DNA of 64,000 nt. Source: Anaeramoeba flamelloides. Lineage: Eukaryota > Metamonada > Anaeramoebidae. The stretch spans positions 2,170,001-2,234,000 of the forward strand of contig JANTQA010000048.1 in NCBI GenBank assembly GCA_027625915.1, given 5' to 3'. The position numbers and the translations under genes were made by a program. The first letter of the stretch is position 1. Every line of letters begins with the position of its first letter. The notes under the pieces were generated by a model. The model saw nothing but the letters and a program-made list of their open reading frames with translations, was not told where the DNA came from and did no database searches. Below, piece after piece: positions 46,101 to 57,122 of this stretch.

Positions 46101-49100
46101 TACAATTGAATTTACATACTAGATCATGAAAAAACTTTAATATGAGAACAATTTTTATATAAGAGTGTTTATTTCATAATATACTTTTCTCAAGATCTTG
46201 TTCAGTTTTATAAAAATTTTAATAGTAAAAAATAAATTTTTTTACTATTAAAAAAATTACTAATATAAAGAATTTTTTGAAATAAATGTTTTGAAAATTG
46301 TTATGAAAGAATATAAAATAATATTATTAGTGGGTTTATACTTTTAAAATATTCACCTTTGTCCCTATAAAATTTTACTTATAATCATTTTATCATTTGA
46401 TAATTATTCAAAATATACTTTTAAAATTTGTGCTTTTTTAAACTCCAAAAACTAATTTAAAAACCATTTGATGAACGTGGCTGGGTTGGAAATGAAATTT
46501 TATAAAAAAAAAAAAAGATAAAATTTTATGATTTTGTGAAAAGATGGTAAAACTGATGTATGTAGATTCAAGTAATTCTGTCCAAATAAATAATCATCAA
46601 AAATCCAATACCTTTATATTAATTCCCAACTACAAACTATCATTTCTTTAAGGTTCTTGCCTTGATCAAACAAAAAAACTAAAATAATTTTTACTCATAA
46701 TTTAAATTATGAAAAAAATAATAATTTACCACATTTTAGTTTTTATTATTTTTTCAACAACAATAAAAGACCAAAAACAATAAAAGAACAAAAACAATAA
46801 AAATAACAGAAAACAACACAACCATAAAATTTTATTGTTCAGGATATTTATATTGATTTGGTGTAGCTAAGTTAGAAAAAGTTAGACATTATTTTGCGGA
46901 AAATTAAATTGTTTTGTGGAAGAAATTTTTAATATTGTTCTAATTAGATTATGTTAGATATTTTTTTTTAAATAACAAAATTATTCTCTCAACTAAAAAA
47001 AATTTTTTTTTCTTAATAGTGAAATAATTTCAATTACAAAACCAGAAGAAACTGAATATATTGCCACTTGTTCAAGAAATGGGGAAATAAATTTTTATAG
47101 AGTCTTAATGTATCCTAATATATATCCTTATTGGACACATTTATATTATGGCAAATTAACCTTACCACATGATACCATTATTAAAGATTGTTTATTTTCG
47201 AAAGACCAAACACAATTAATTGTTTTACAATCTACCAAAGAAGAAGAAAATAATTTTAATACAGTAACAATATTGGATTTATTTGAAATAATTGATGTTA
47301 ATACCAGAGATGAGTATTTTATTTCAAATCCAAAAATTAATGATCACCTTCAAGATTTAGGATTTCAAATTAATCACCCAAGGGATAATGTAAATTTCAT
47401 TTGGTCTGATAAAAAAAATATTGAAAACTCCCAAATTAGTTATGATAATGATAAATATCAAAAAGAATTAAACAATAAAGGGCATATTTTCAATAATGAA
47501 AAATCAATTAACAAAATTTTAAGTAATGATATTCAGACTAAACAACATAATTCATTCATGAATAATGACGAACTAGTAAAAAATAAAATAAGAATGTCCA
47601 AAGATTCAAATTATTTAATTATTATGGAAGGGACTGACCATTGGATTATTGATGGAAGTTCAGGTAATAAACACCGTTCATTGAGAGATGTTAAAGATTC
47701 ACAATTTTCAACAATATCAAATTCCTTTTATACAATTGGTACAGACAATTCATTATATGTTTATTCAAAAAATGATGAATCAAAAAAATCAAATTGGGCC
47801 CAAGAAAAAATTAATTTAGAACATGAATTAAAAAATAAGAATTTTCAACAATTCTTGGTTGTAAAGAAAAATATTTGTGATCAAAATAACAACGATGATG
47901 ATAATGCCGACTACTACAACAACAATAATAATGACAAGAATAATAATATAAAAAAAAAACACAAAAGTGAATTATTATTTTTATATAATATAAGCAAAAG
48001 TAATAATAGAGAAACTCTAATTATTATTGAAATTGATTCAAATTTCAAAATAAAAAAAATTCAAGAAATTAATTTAACAAACGTTCTCAAAGAAATAAGG
48101 AATGGTGATCATTATGGAGACGATAATACCAAATTAAGAAATGAGCTTCTTATCAAATCTTCACCAGATGGGAAATATGTAGCGGTAACTGCTGTGGGTT
48201 CAAATGTTATTCAAATCTTAAATTATAATTCCAATTTAAAAAAATACATAATCCATGAACAGATAATATTAAAATCGAATAAAAAGAACAATGATAATGA
48301 AAATAATAACAAAATATCTACAATTAATTTTTATCAATTCCAATTTTATTATTTGCAAATAGGTACTCTAAATGGTAATTATTTAATTCACAAAAATAAT
48401 AAAGAAGAATCACCAGAATGCTTTCCACTTGCAAGGAGGATCTCATTTTATATTAAGGAAAGGCCAATTCAGCCCAAGAGAACCCATTTATATAAGCATG
48501 GAAACCGAAGATCTAATTACATAATTGATGGGATCTGGAAACATCCATTATTTTTATTGTCAATATTAATGTTTTTAATATTACTATATTTCCAGCCAAT
48601 TATCACAAAGTTGGAATATTTACTATTTGCAGGGATCTTAAATAAAATTGGGAATGTCATGAACAATTTGAAAAAATATATTAATTATTTGCCAATAATC
48701 TTATCCTTCTTATCCATTTTTGAAATCTTCACTCAGCAGCCCATTTTTGTTAACGATTGGCCTGCACACATGAGCCATATTGAGCAATTTTTAAAAGAAA
48801 AAACATTTGATTATTCCAAATATATGCATCACCATGGCCCAAACACATATGCATCAGGATGGCAATATCTCTATTCAATCTTTTATTTTATAACAAATTC
48901 TGGAAGTTTAACTTTATTCCAAATCTTATTTGCAATTTTTGAAGTAATTATCATGATCTTAATTTTTAGAATTATTTCGAAAAAATTGAAATTGCCCCTA
49001 ATTATTGCCATTTTGGCAATCGCGTCAAATAGATTACATTTGTATAACGTTAGGGTCTTGGTAAACGATTTCCCTTCGGCACTTGGCTTATATATTGTTT

Positions 49101-49897
49101 TTTATTTATTTTTAAATCAAAAGTGGTTTTGGGCTTCGATCTTCTATTCCTTTGTAGTCGCAACCAAACTCAATTTCATTTTTTATTCGCCAGTGATCTT
49201 TTTGATACTCCTCCACTCAACCGGTATCATTAAGACAATATTATTATGCTTTGTAATGTTGATTGAGCAAATTGTATTGGCAATACCCTTCCTTCTCGCA
49301 AATCCAATAGATTATTTAAAAAATGCCTATGATATAAGTAGAACTTTACTTTGGGAAAAGTCCAGAAACTTTAAATTCGTTGGATTGGAAATTTTTGATG
49401 ACTCGCGTTGGCATGTATTATTATTATGTCTAACTTTAATCATCTTGGTTATATTTCTCAAAAAGGTTAATGCCCTTTTAAAAAAAATACCAGTTGGATC
49501 GATTAATTGGAAAAGATTGATCATTTTTTCTCTAATGTTCTCCAATTTTATTTTTATTACCTTTTCCAGAGGATTGTATACACCCTTTTTTGTCTGGTAT
49601 TTTTATTCCTTTTCAACAATTTGTTATTTCTCGGGAATACCTAATCTATTCATTCTAATTTTTTGGATTTCTCATGAAGTGCTGTTCAGGTGGTGGGATT
49701 CTCATATTTTAGAAATGTGGATTACCTTCTTTTACTTTTTAATCAATATTTATATATTAATTTCAACCTTTTCAAATGACAATTCCTTTATTAATATTTT
49801 GGAGAAAAATCCTGGATCCTTAGCAAAAGATACAAATCATGATAAATTAGATCAAAAAAGGAGTAAAAATATTAATAAAGAAAAGAAAGATAAATAA
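43111..49897 (+). CDS. ALG3: Beta-propeller / ALG3 alpha-1,3-mannosyltransferase fusion, two exons
   Basis: Exon 1 is 43111-43316 (donor AG|GTAACA, phase 2). Exon 2 is 47020-49897 (acceptor TTAATAG|T), which restores the frame and gives 1027 aa; a second ATG at 43147 would give 1015. Residues about 13-32 are a hydrophobic signal peptide. Residues about 60-560 hold WD40/PQQ-like units (ETEYIATCSRNGEINFYRV; SSPDGKYVAVTAVGSNVIQI) with N/D-rich insertions. One membrane segment at about 577-600 precedes ALG3. The enzyme begins near 620: VNDWPAHMSHIEQFL at about 646 is the lumenal loop 1 acidic motif, followed by GPNTYASGWQYLYSIFYF, RVLVNDFPSALGLY, AIPFLLANPIDYL and FSRGLYTPFFVWYF, in ALG3 order. 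ALG3 adds the sixth mannose, in alpha-1,3 linkage, to Man5GlcNAc2-PP-dolichol in the ER lumen. Known ALG3 proteins are about 440 aa without a propeller. Exon joining is inferred from phase; the 3.7-kb intron could hide a further small exon. Confidence 0.8.
43790..44060 (-). mobile_element. LINE remnant, C-terminal zinc-finger region
   Basis: Minus-strand translation gives LTILKFRSFTNCLYRC and FCPLCLIYEQKEKIENINHF, then PSYGKDSRLIFHNKLKEI. This resembles the Cys-Cys-His zf-RVT segment that follows reverse transcriptase in non-LTR retrotransposons. Stops flank the segment, and no intact frame covers the element. Confidence 0.6.
44090..44640. repeat. Palindrome array H6
   Basis: The clearest array. 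The unit at 44457-44523 is a 67-base near-perfect palindrome (arms TTTTCCAGAATTCAAAAGAA, centre AAAATCTCAGATTT). It is preceded by a related unit at 44344-44425 and a second type with GAAAATCTATTGATTTTCC (about 44240-44275). GC-richer spacers read GTGCTGTCGAGTGTCGTAAA and GTGTCCTCAAGTGCCC. Confidence 0.85.
44661..45243. mobile_element. TIR element, family C, complete copy
   Basis: Ends GGTATTTCCAAAAAAGTGGG and the complementary CCCACTTTATTGGAAATAGC enclose about 580 bp. The interior matches, in reverse, the two worn copies at 15785-16660. The terminal style resembles the TA-inserted element at 59551. No coding potential seen. Confidence 0.75.
45250..45800 (-). mobile_element. LINE remnant, reverse-transcriptase C-terminal part
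   Basis: Minus-strand frames give FGLKSNKDKTVIS, then KKIKYLGIYFDKISHIVYNL, then NMNIRLFKSFILS and LRYGFEHF. This is the order seen in the thumb region of LINE reverse transcriptases (YLGI, then KSFILS.LRYG). Frames shift and stops occur, so it is a dead fragment. It belongs with 43790-44060; array H6 and the family C element lie between the two. Confidence 0.65.
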
Positions 49898-51261
49898 TTA
49901 TTATTTCTATAAAATAATTATTAATTTTAATTTATTTTTGCTTTTTTGCTTTTAATTTTTTTTTAAAAAAGGTCAAATATTTATTTTAAATTTTCTCTAA
50001 ATTTTTTTAGATTTGCGTTTAGTAATTGTAAGTTTGTCTATTTTCCCAATGATTATTGCAAGTTATTTTTTTTTAATAAATATTTAATCTGTTTGAGATG
50101 TGTTTCAAACTATAAAAATTCTAATTATTCTTGAGTTTATATCTTCTTTTATAAATTGAAGTTCAAGTTTGATCAATTTTTGATTTTTTTTATAAAAATA
50201 TGGTTGGTAGGAATGTGATCTTTATTGTTAATAATTAGTAACTTTTTTTCATTTTTACCGAAAAATGGAATTAAGTTGAAATCTTTTTTTTTTGTAATAT
50301 TGAAAAAATTATAATCTCCAAAATAATTGGCCAATACATATTCTTTTGAAAATTTGTATAATTTGTATGAAATTTAGTTTTTTTTTTCATCTTATAGAAA
50401 ATATTTAGGTTTTCATTGGTAAAATTGACAGTTATTTAAATAAAAAAGTTTCAAATATTTTCTTACAAGTTTTATGATCTATATTAGAAATGAGTAAAAA
50501 TAATATGTTTTGTTATTGAATGAAAATTATATGATTATTTAATTAAACCCCAACAATCCAAAAATTCAATTTAACAAATACTAAAAGTTTTACTGCTTCA
50601 ATAATATTTAAAGATGTATTTTTTTTTAGAAAAAAAATAACAGATTTTTAGAAAAAAAATAACAGATTTTTAGAAAATGAGTTCGATTTCATAATTAATA
50701 TTAAAAAAATTATTCTAATTATAAAGAATTCTTTTATGGAAAATATAAGAGTAAATATGTGATAGTGTACCAACTTCCATCAAGTTTATAATAAAAGATT
50801 AAAATGATATAGTAGTGCTAATATATTTAATTACCTATTTGCATTTAATCCAGATTTGAATTTTTACCAAAATACTAAATAATTCAAGGATAAAGTAATT
50901 ATATTATGGTATTTTTTTTTTTTTTGATATCGAATTATAAAATATTAATTATTCATTTTTACATTTTTTTTAAAAGATTTATTTTTTTTTTTTTTATTTA
51001 AATAAGAAATTTTATTATGATAATAGTAATACAAAACTCAATATATTGATTTATTAATTATAAAAATCAAAAAAAGTTGTTAATTTTATAATAAAAAGAT
51101 ACATAAAAAAAATATATTACTGAGAAATTTTCATTTTTTTTTCAGACAAAATTTCAATAAATATTAAAATAAGAGAAAAATGAAATAAATTTGTTTAGCA
51201 CATAATTAAAAGTTTTATATGAATAATTTTCTAAAACTTCAATTAAGTAATAGAAAAAACC

Positions 51262-51292
<31 letters not shown>

Positions 51293-52380
51293 CATTTAAT
51301 ATATTGAAATTAAATTAATAAATTTTTTATTATCGTTAAATTAATCAACCCTAAATTTAAAAAAATATAAAATAACTTTTAAATATTTTCAAATATAATT
51401 AAACAATCTTTAAAAAGTATTTTTGTTGTAATATTTTGATTGTAAAAATTTGAAAAAATCTTTGTGAAAATTCAATTTGTCTCTAAATGAATCCAGATCT
51501 AGTAGAATAATTTTTGATCTATGCTCTCTTATTGATTAATATTGTTTATTTCTATTAGATTTTCAAAAGTCAAAAATTAAAAAAATCGTAAAAATTCAAA
51601 AAAAAAAATCGAATGTTTAATCTGACTTGGGAACTATTGGCCAAATAATTTATATTTTAAAATTGGTTGTGTAAAAAATTTACAAATTTTCCAATGAAAA
51701 AACATATTATTTGTTTTTCAAATTTGATTTCTATTTTTTTTTTCATTATTTATTATTTTTAAATCTAAAATATCGATTGTCATCAAATGATAATCAATAG
51801 ATAAAATAAATTTTCACTCGATGTTAAAATATCTTTTATAATGAATAAATTATTTATTAAAGTGCACAAGTCATTTTGGATTCTGAAAATTTATTTTATG
51901 AATATCAGTCAAAATTCTTGAATATTAACTCATGAATTTTTTTTTTCAATATGAGCTTTATTATTCTTATTTTCAACATTTTTAATAATCATTATCAGCA
52001 TCCGAATTTGATTTTGAAAAAATTTCACGGTACCTTTGGACAGATTGTTAAAATTGTCGAGTACTGAGCTGATCTAATTGGCATATTGCTTATCTCTTTT
52101 AAAACTATCAATTTTAACCCTTTCGTAAATGTATAAATGGAAACTATATTCTAATTTTTTACTAAAATTTTATATTGATCCGAAAAATTGAATTTCAAAG
52201 CGTTACTTTTTAATTTGCTTCCAAAAACTAAAAGACTTGTAAAATTTCAAAAGCATCTAAACTAAAGTTCAACCATAGTAATTTGTCTAATTGTTTAATA
52301 AACAATTACAATGCAAAAATTAATCAATTTATTTCATTTTTTTAACATTTTACATTTTCTTTCACTTTTAACAAATTTAA
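49898..52380. other. Intergenic DNA between ALG3 fusion and dolichol kinase
   Basis: 2.5 kb, strongly AT-rich, with A runs (one of about 35 at 51258). No exon recognised. A 22-base tandem repeat lies at about 50627-50683. Confidence 0.5.
50627..50683. repeat. 22-bp tandem repeat, about 2.5 units
   Basis: The unit AACAGATTTTTAGAAAAAAA plus AT is repeated head to tail. Confidence 0.85.
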
Positions 52381-53937
52381 ATGGTCGAAAAAATTGAAAA
52401 TATTTTGCTCTTTCTGGATCTAATTTTCAATTTGATCCCAACAAGAACAATTCAAAAGCAAAGTAATTATACAATAGTAATTCTATTTCTTTTACTTTTC
52501 CTTTTCTCGTTGATATTAAAAAACAAAGTCGAGGGCTATTTAAATAATTATTACCCAAGAGAAGGATCGCAATCTGTTCTTTTAGGCCTTTTAATTCTCC
52601 CAATCTTATTTTATTCAATATCCGTTCAGCCAAATGATGAGCAGAGCAAAATGTCCGTATTCTACCCAATTTTTTTAATTGCTCTGCATCAAAGCTATTT
52701 CACATTATTGATTCCAACAAAGGTGTCACCGATCTTTAGTATCTTGTATTGGTATTTCTTCAAAGAATATTTGCCAATTGTACCATTTACACTAACAGTG
52801 CTCTCTCATTGCCGGTTATTATATTTATTCTTAAAACACTTGAAACGATCATTCTCATTTTGTGAAGCAATGATCCTTTGCCAATTCCTTTCCATCATTT
52901 TTGGAACAGTTATTACTTTATGCTTTTCAAAAATCTTCAACCAATTCTTTGATTCGAACAATGATTTGTTTGCTTTGTTTTTCATTTCGAAAAAGATTGA
53001 TCTCGCTCTTAAACTTGAACAATTACCAACAAGTTTAATATTGTCGCTTTGCATTATTTTTTCCGTGATGTTAACAATCCAATTGCTGATTAAAGCGATG
53101 AAAAAACTTGATTACAAATGCTATTTATTGCTTTTTTTTGCAAGCTTATATTTCTGTTGCTTTGCACCGTTATTTCTTTTGGTAAAAAGCGATCCCGTCG
53201 AAACAATGCTGAACCAAATCTTTCAAAACAAAGAAAGGGTCTTCTTATTGGCCTTTTGGTTTCTTACACTCTCCTTAATGTTTTTTATCTTTTTTCACTC
53301 CAAGACCATTCGATTTTCAAAACAATTATCGACAAATACCAAAAGAAAATGGTTCCATGCGCTGTCCGTTTTTATTTTTGTTCCTGGGGTTATTTTTCAA
53401 CCAGAATTTATGTGTTTGTCTTTTGTTGTTGCTCTTACGGTTTTTGTTCTCGAAGAATTCTTAAGGATTTCACAAATTGTTCCTTTTCACCATATTTTGA
53501 CCAAATTCCTCAGCCAATTTAAAGACAACAAAGATAAAGGAGTAATTATCCTTTCCCATTTCCATCTTTTAATTGGCTGTGCAATACCTGTTTGGGTTGT
53601 CACTTATTCAACGATCAACAACACACAAGTGGCAAAATTAATCCTCTTTGGTGGAATAATCGCGATCGGGATTGGAGACTCAATAGCCTCAATCGTGGGG
53701 AAAAAAATTGGAAAAATTAGATGGTACAAAACTCCTAAAACTGTGGAAGGTACCTTGTCTGCGATTATTGCCTGTACACTTTTTTCAATGCTCATCCTCA
53801 ATGACTACAATCTTTTGAAATTATTTTTTGTTTGGTCACTCTTGTTTTTATTAGAAGCATTTACTGAACAAGTAGACAATCTCGTATTGCCAATCTATTT
53901 TATATCAATATGGTTTGCCATAAATAGAGCTTCTTAA
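52381..53937 (+). CDS. DOLK: Dolichol kinase (SEC59/DOLK)
   Basis: A single exon of 518 aa, close to the 538 aa of human DOLK. The enzyme phosphorylates dolichol with CTP in the ER membrane to make dolichyl phosphate, the lipid carrier for N-glycan, O-mannose and GPI precursors. The protein is almost wholly hydrophobic, with a dozen or more predicted membrane segments. The C-terminal third holds the family signatures: RKWFHALSVFIFVPGVIF (from about residue 321), EEFLRISQIVPFHH, then GGIIAIGIGDSIASIVGKKI (from about 424) and IRWYKTPKTVEGTLSA, which in the family form the CTP-binding region. The start is the first ATG of the frame, close to upstream stop-rich DNA. It lies 2.5 kb downstream of the ALG3 fusion on the same strand, and both serve dolichol-linked oligosaccharide assembly. 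Confidence 0.92.
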   Translation: MVEKIENILLFLDLIFNLIPTRTIQKQSNYTIVILFLLLFLFSLILKNKVEGYLNNYYPREGSQSVLLGLLILPILFYSISVQPNDEQSKMSVFYPIFLIALHQSYFTLLIPTKVSPIFSILYWYFFKEYLPIVPFTLTVLSHCRLLYLFLKHLKRSFSFCEAMILCQFLSIIFGTVITLCFSKIFNQFFDSNNDLFALFFISKKIDLALKLEQLPTSLILSLCIIFSVMLTIQLLIKAMKKLDYKCYLLLFFASLYFCCFAPLFLLVKSDPVETMLNQIFQNKERVFLLAFWFLTLSLMFFIFFHSKTIRFSKQLSTNTKRKWFHALSVFIFVPGVIFQPEFMCLSFVVALTVFVLEEFLRISQIVPFHHILTKFLSQFKDNKDKGVIILSHFHLLIGCAIPVWVVTYSTINNTQVAKLILFGGIIAIGIGDSIASIVGKKIGKIRWYKTPKTVEGTLSAIIACTLFSMLILNDYNLLKLFFVWSLLFLLEAFTEQVDNLVLPIYFISIWFAINRAS

Positions 53938-54066
53938 TGCGTTATTCCACCCGGAAATCTGTCAATCGGCACTTTCTCCAATTAAAGTACGCCAATTTGG
54001 TGCCGAATTAAACAGCCGAAAGGGGCATTTCCAAACCAAACCGTTGAGGTATTCACAACTACTTAA
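53938..54066. other. GC-rich, potentially structured segment after the dolichol kinase stop
   Basis: About 130 bases directly after the stop codon have clearly higher GC than the surroundings. They contain nested complementary pairs in plus sense: GGAAAT with ATTTCC, CTGT with ACAG, and TCGGCAC with GTGCCGA. This could be a 3' UTR structure, a small RNA or a degenerate coding remnant. I cannot choose between these. Confidence 0.4.
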
Positions 54067-54772
54067 TGAAAAACAAAGTAAGAAGTGAAATATCTTTAAA
54101 TTTATCCCGTGTAATAATACTTGAGTTTTTTATTATCAATTTTTGTTTTTTTTATTTTTGTTGAAAAATTTAATTTTTAGATAGTTAATTTCGAGAGTAG
54201 AATTGACTTAAATTAAAATATATTGCACTTGAAGATAAGTCACATTAATGATTGGTGTTTTAAATTCCTCAAAAAAAAAAAAACTATTTGATAAGATACT
54301 ATCAAAAAGTTGAATTGATCATTTAAATAATCACAAGTATATTAATAAATAATTTTAGAATTTAGAAAAAAAATTTACATTTCGAGACAAAGTTTAAGGT
54401 TAAGTTTCCAATATAAAGATTTCAAAATTGAAAAAGATCTTTCTTAAATTTGTCTCCAAATATAGATTAGTTATTTCTAACATTCTCATATTATTTAAAA
54501 AATTAAATAATTAATGAATGGATATTTTTTACAAATTATTTCTACATCTTGAAAATATATTGAAAATACAAATAAAATAAATTCTAAAAATTTGGACACA
54601 GTTTGAACAGTTGAAAGAATAGCAATACTACACTTTAAATTCAATTTGGAAATCATTTTGATTTTACAAAATACTATTTCATTTTTTTTTTTTGTTTCTT
54701 GTTTTTTTTTTTATTTCAGTTTTTTTCCAGTTACATAATCTTTTTCTTTAGATCGGTATTTTTTTTTTTACA

Positions 54773-54943
54773 ATGGGTAATAGAAGGTTAATGTTGAGTT
54801 TGTTCAAATCGAAAAATCACATCTGGTTTGTTGATGGTATTTTATCATTTGATCGATCGATAATTGTTGGTGAAATTTCAACAAATTTAACAATACATTT
54901 TTTTGTACAGTTAGTTTCATTGTTTTGGAGGTATCTATTTTGA
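54773..54943 (+). CDS. Possible short coding exon, unidentified
   Basis: ATG-initiated frame of 56 codons with mixed composition (KNHIWFVDGILSFDRSIIVG) unlike the low-complexity frames around it. A GTATCT donor-like site lies inside it after TTTTGGAG. I do not recognise the product and found no partner exon. It may be a fragment or chance. Confidence 0.22.
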   Translation: MGNRRLMLSLFKSKNHIWFVDGILSFDRSIIVGEISTNLTIHFFVQLVSLFWRYLF

Positions 54944-55217
54944 TTTTTTTATTTGATATTTTTTTATTTTATTTGGATGAAAATGATTTCATTTAAAATT
55001 ATTAATATTGTGTAACTTGAACCTGGTTTAATATTATGTTGGTGAAAATACAATAAATTGGGTTTTTTTTTTGTCTATTTTTGATTTTTTTGTGTTTACA
55101 AATTTTTGGAAGGGGTTTAGTTTCAGAAAAAAGAAACTTCAGTAATCCGGGTCCCAATAGGTTTTTATGTTAATAATAACTGAGTAAACCTTGAACTTTA
55201 AAAATGGATAAAAAAGT

Positions 55218-55420
55218 TATAGTAAGATCCACTTTTAAAGTTGAAAACTTTCAACAAAATTTAATCTAAAGAAAAATCTATAATTACGTGAGAAAAATTT
55301 TTCGGATTTTTTTTCATTCAATTTATTTAACTCATATTCGGATTTTGTACTTTAATTTAGAATTTTTTTATACCTTTAATTTCGTTCAAAGTAAGTACCT
55401 TATTGGTGGAATTGGCTGTA
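55218..55420. mobile_element. Worn MITE, family B, copy 2
   Basis: Right end GGTGGAATTGGCTGTA and left end GATCCACTTTTAAAG match the ends of 11836-12033. The interior CTTTCAACAAAATTTAA corresponds to CTTTCAACGAAATTTAA there. Confidence 0.6.
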
Positions 55421-57122
55421 ATTTAGTAGATTTTAAACTCTTTTTCAGTCGAGGGTTCCTAGTTTCATTCTGGAAATAGAATTTATTCCATCGTTTAATC
55501 CATTATCTTACTCAAAATAAATTTTTAATTTTTTGCTCTTATCATTTTTTCTAATTAAGTCAATTTATTTTTTTTTTTGTTTTTCTTCTTCTTTCTTTTT
55601 TTTTTTGAAAAACTCAATTCAAAAAAAAAAAAAAATCCTTTGAAACTCCAAATGTGCACCTAAAAAATTGATGAATTGTGTTTTCTTTTAAAATATTTAT
55701 ATTTACAATTATAAAAAAATCTTATTTTCAACAATTATAATTTTCGAAAGAAATGGAGAAATTTTTGCACTAAAAGTTACAATGAGTAATCCCCAAAATT
55801 TTTATAAAACATTTTTTTTTTTTTTTTTTGTAATTTAGAGTTTGTTCAGGTATTTCATAATTTCTGTCGGCTCTAATTCAAAGTTTATCATTTCTCTTAT
55901 TTCTAAACAATCTTAGTGTTGTATGGTTCTTAAAAATAAAGTGAATTTTTCATTTTTGGATGGTAAAATAAGAGTGAAATGGAGTTTATATGTCAATTTT
56001 TAAATTCCCAAATATGATTATTTGGGTTTCTATCTTAAAGTTTGGAAAATCAACTTTTTTAAATTTCCAAAATGAAAATTTTTAATACTGATTATAAATA
56101 AAAAATCTAATAATTCATTGTTCACTCATTTTTATAATAGATTTTTTTTATGCAATATGAAATATAGATTATAAATAGGTTTTACTTTTAATTATAATAC
56201 AGTTTAATTATTGAGAAATCGAGGGTCGTTCTAACCTCTTAATTTTCTTTCATGGGTTACCAATACTATACTTGTTATTATGCCAACGTTTGTAATTATC
56301 TTAAATCAAATAATTTGAAATTTTATTGAAGACGAAATGATAAAAGTTTTTCAATTATTTTCTTTTTATTTTCTGTTTACTTTTTTTTGAAGAAATATTG
56401 GAATGAGTGTGATTTCTATTTGTTTGTCTGTTTCCTATTTTTATGGTGACTAAATGTCGGATACCTTTTGGGTGAACTATGATTCCTAGATGAAACTGTT
56501 TAATAATCGCCTTTTTAAACAATAACTACAATAAATTATATTCCTTTTATATTTCAAATACCAGAGGTTGATGATTTGATAAACGTCTTGAGATTTATTT
56601 TCTACTGGATGAAAAGAATAACACAATCCATACAAATACTTTTTCAAGATTTTTCAAACTTTCAGATTGACGTTCTTCAATTCAACTCAGTATCTGATAT
56701 TCTTTCATATTTTTTCAAATTTCAAATAATTGATACAAACTTTTGTAAGCCAAAAAAAGGGGTAAAAAAGTAATAATTAACATAAGATAACATTTTGAAT
56801 TAAATTGAAAATTCTTGAAAGTTATCGAAAAGAAAAATATTTGTATACTTTCTAGAACCTGAAACCTTTTTATGAAAACAAAATCATGGAAAGTAGTTTA
56901 AAATACTTGTTTTTAAAAATTTGACTTGTATAAACTTTAAAAATTGAAAGTTGTTGAATTTTGATCTTGTAATTCCTTTCAAAATTTTGATAACAATTTC
57001 AAAAAAACAAAAAGTATTTTGAAGTAAAAAAAGTGACCATAATTTTTGTGTTATTCTTGTCCTCTTGCTCTCAAAAAAATTTTTCATTTTTTTTAATTCC
57101 ATCTATCTTTATTTTATTTTAA

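Larger units (their letters stand above)
43317..47019 (+). other. 3.7-kb intron of the ALG3 fusion gene, filled with repeats
   Basis: Contains an antisense LINE remnant in two pieces (about 43790-44060 and 45250-45800), palindrome array H6 (44090-44640) and a family C element (44661-45243). The part from 45800 to 47019 is plain AT-rich DNA with no exon seen. Confidence 0.6.
54067..57122. other. Gene-poor DNA between dolichol kinase and eL19
   Basis: AT-rich, with T runs. Apart from a possible 56-aa frame at 54773-54943 and a worn family B element at 55218-55420, nothing was recognised. The eL19 promoter lies at the right end; a T-rich tract precedes its ATG. Confidence 0.5.

Noticed and set aside
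53118-53522. Second plus-strand frame inside dolichol kinase
   Set aside because: Overlaps the conserved DOLK frame out of phase and carries no family signature.
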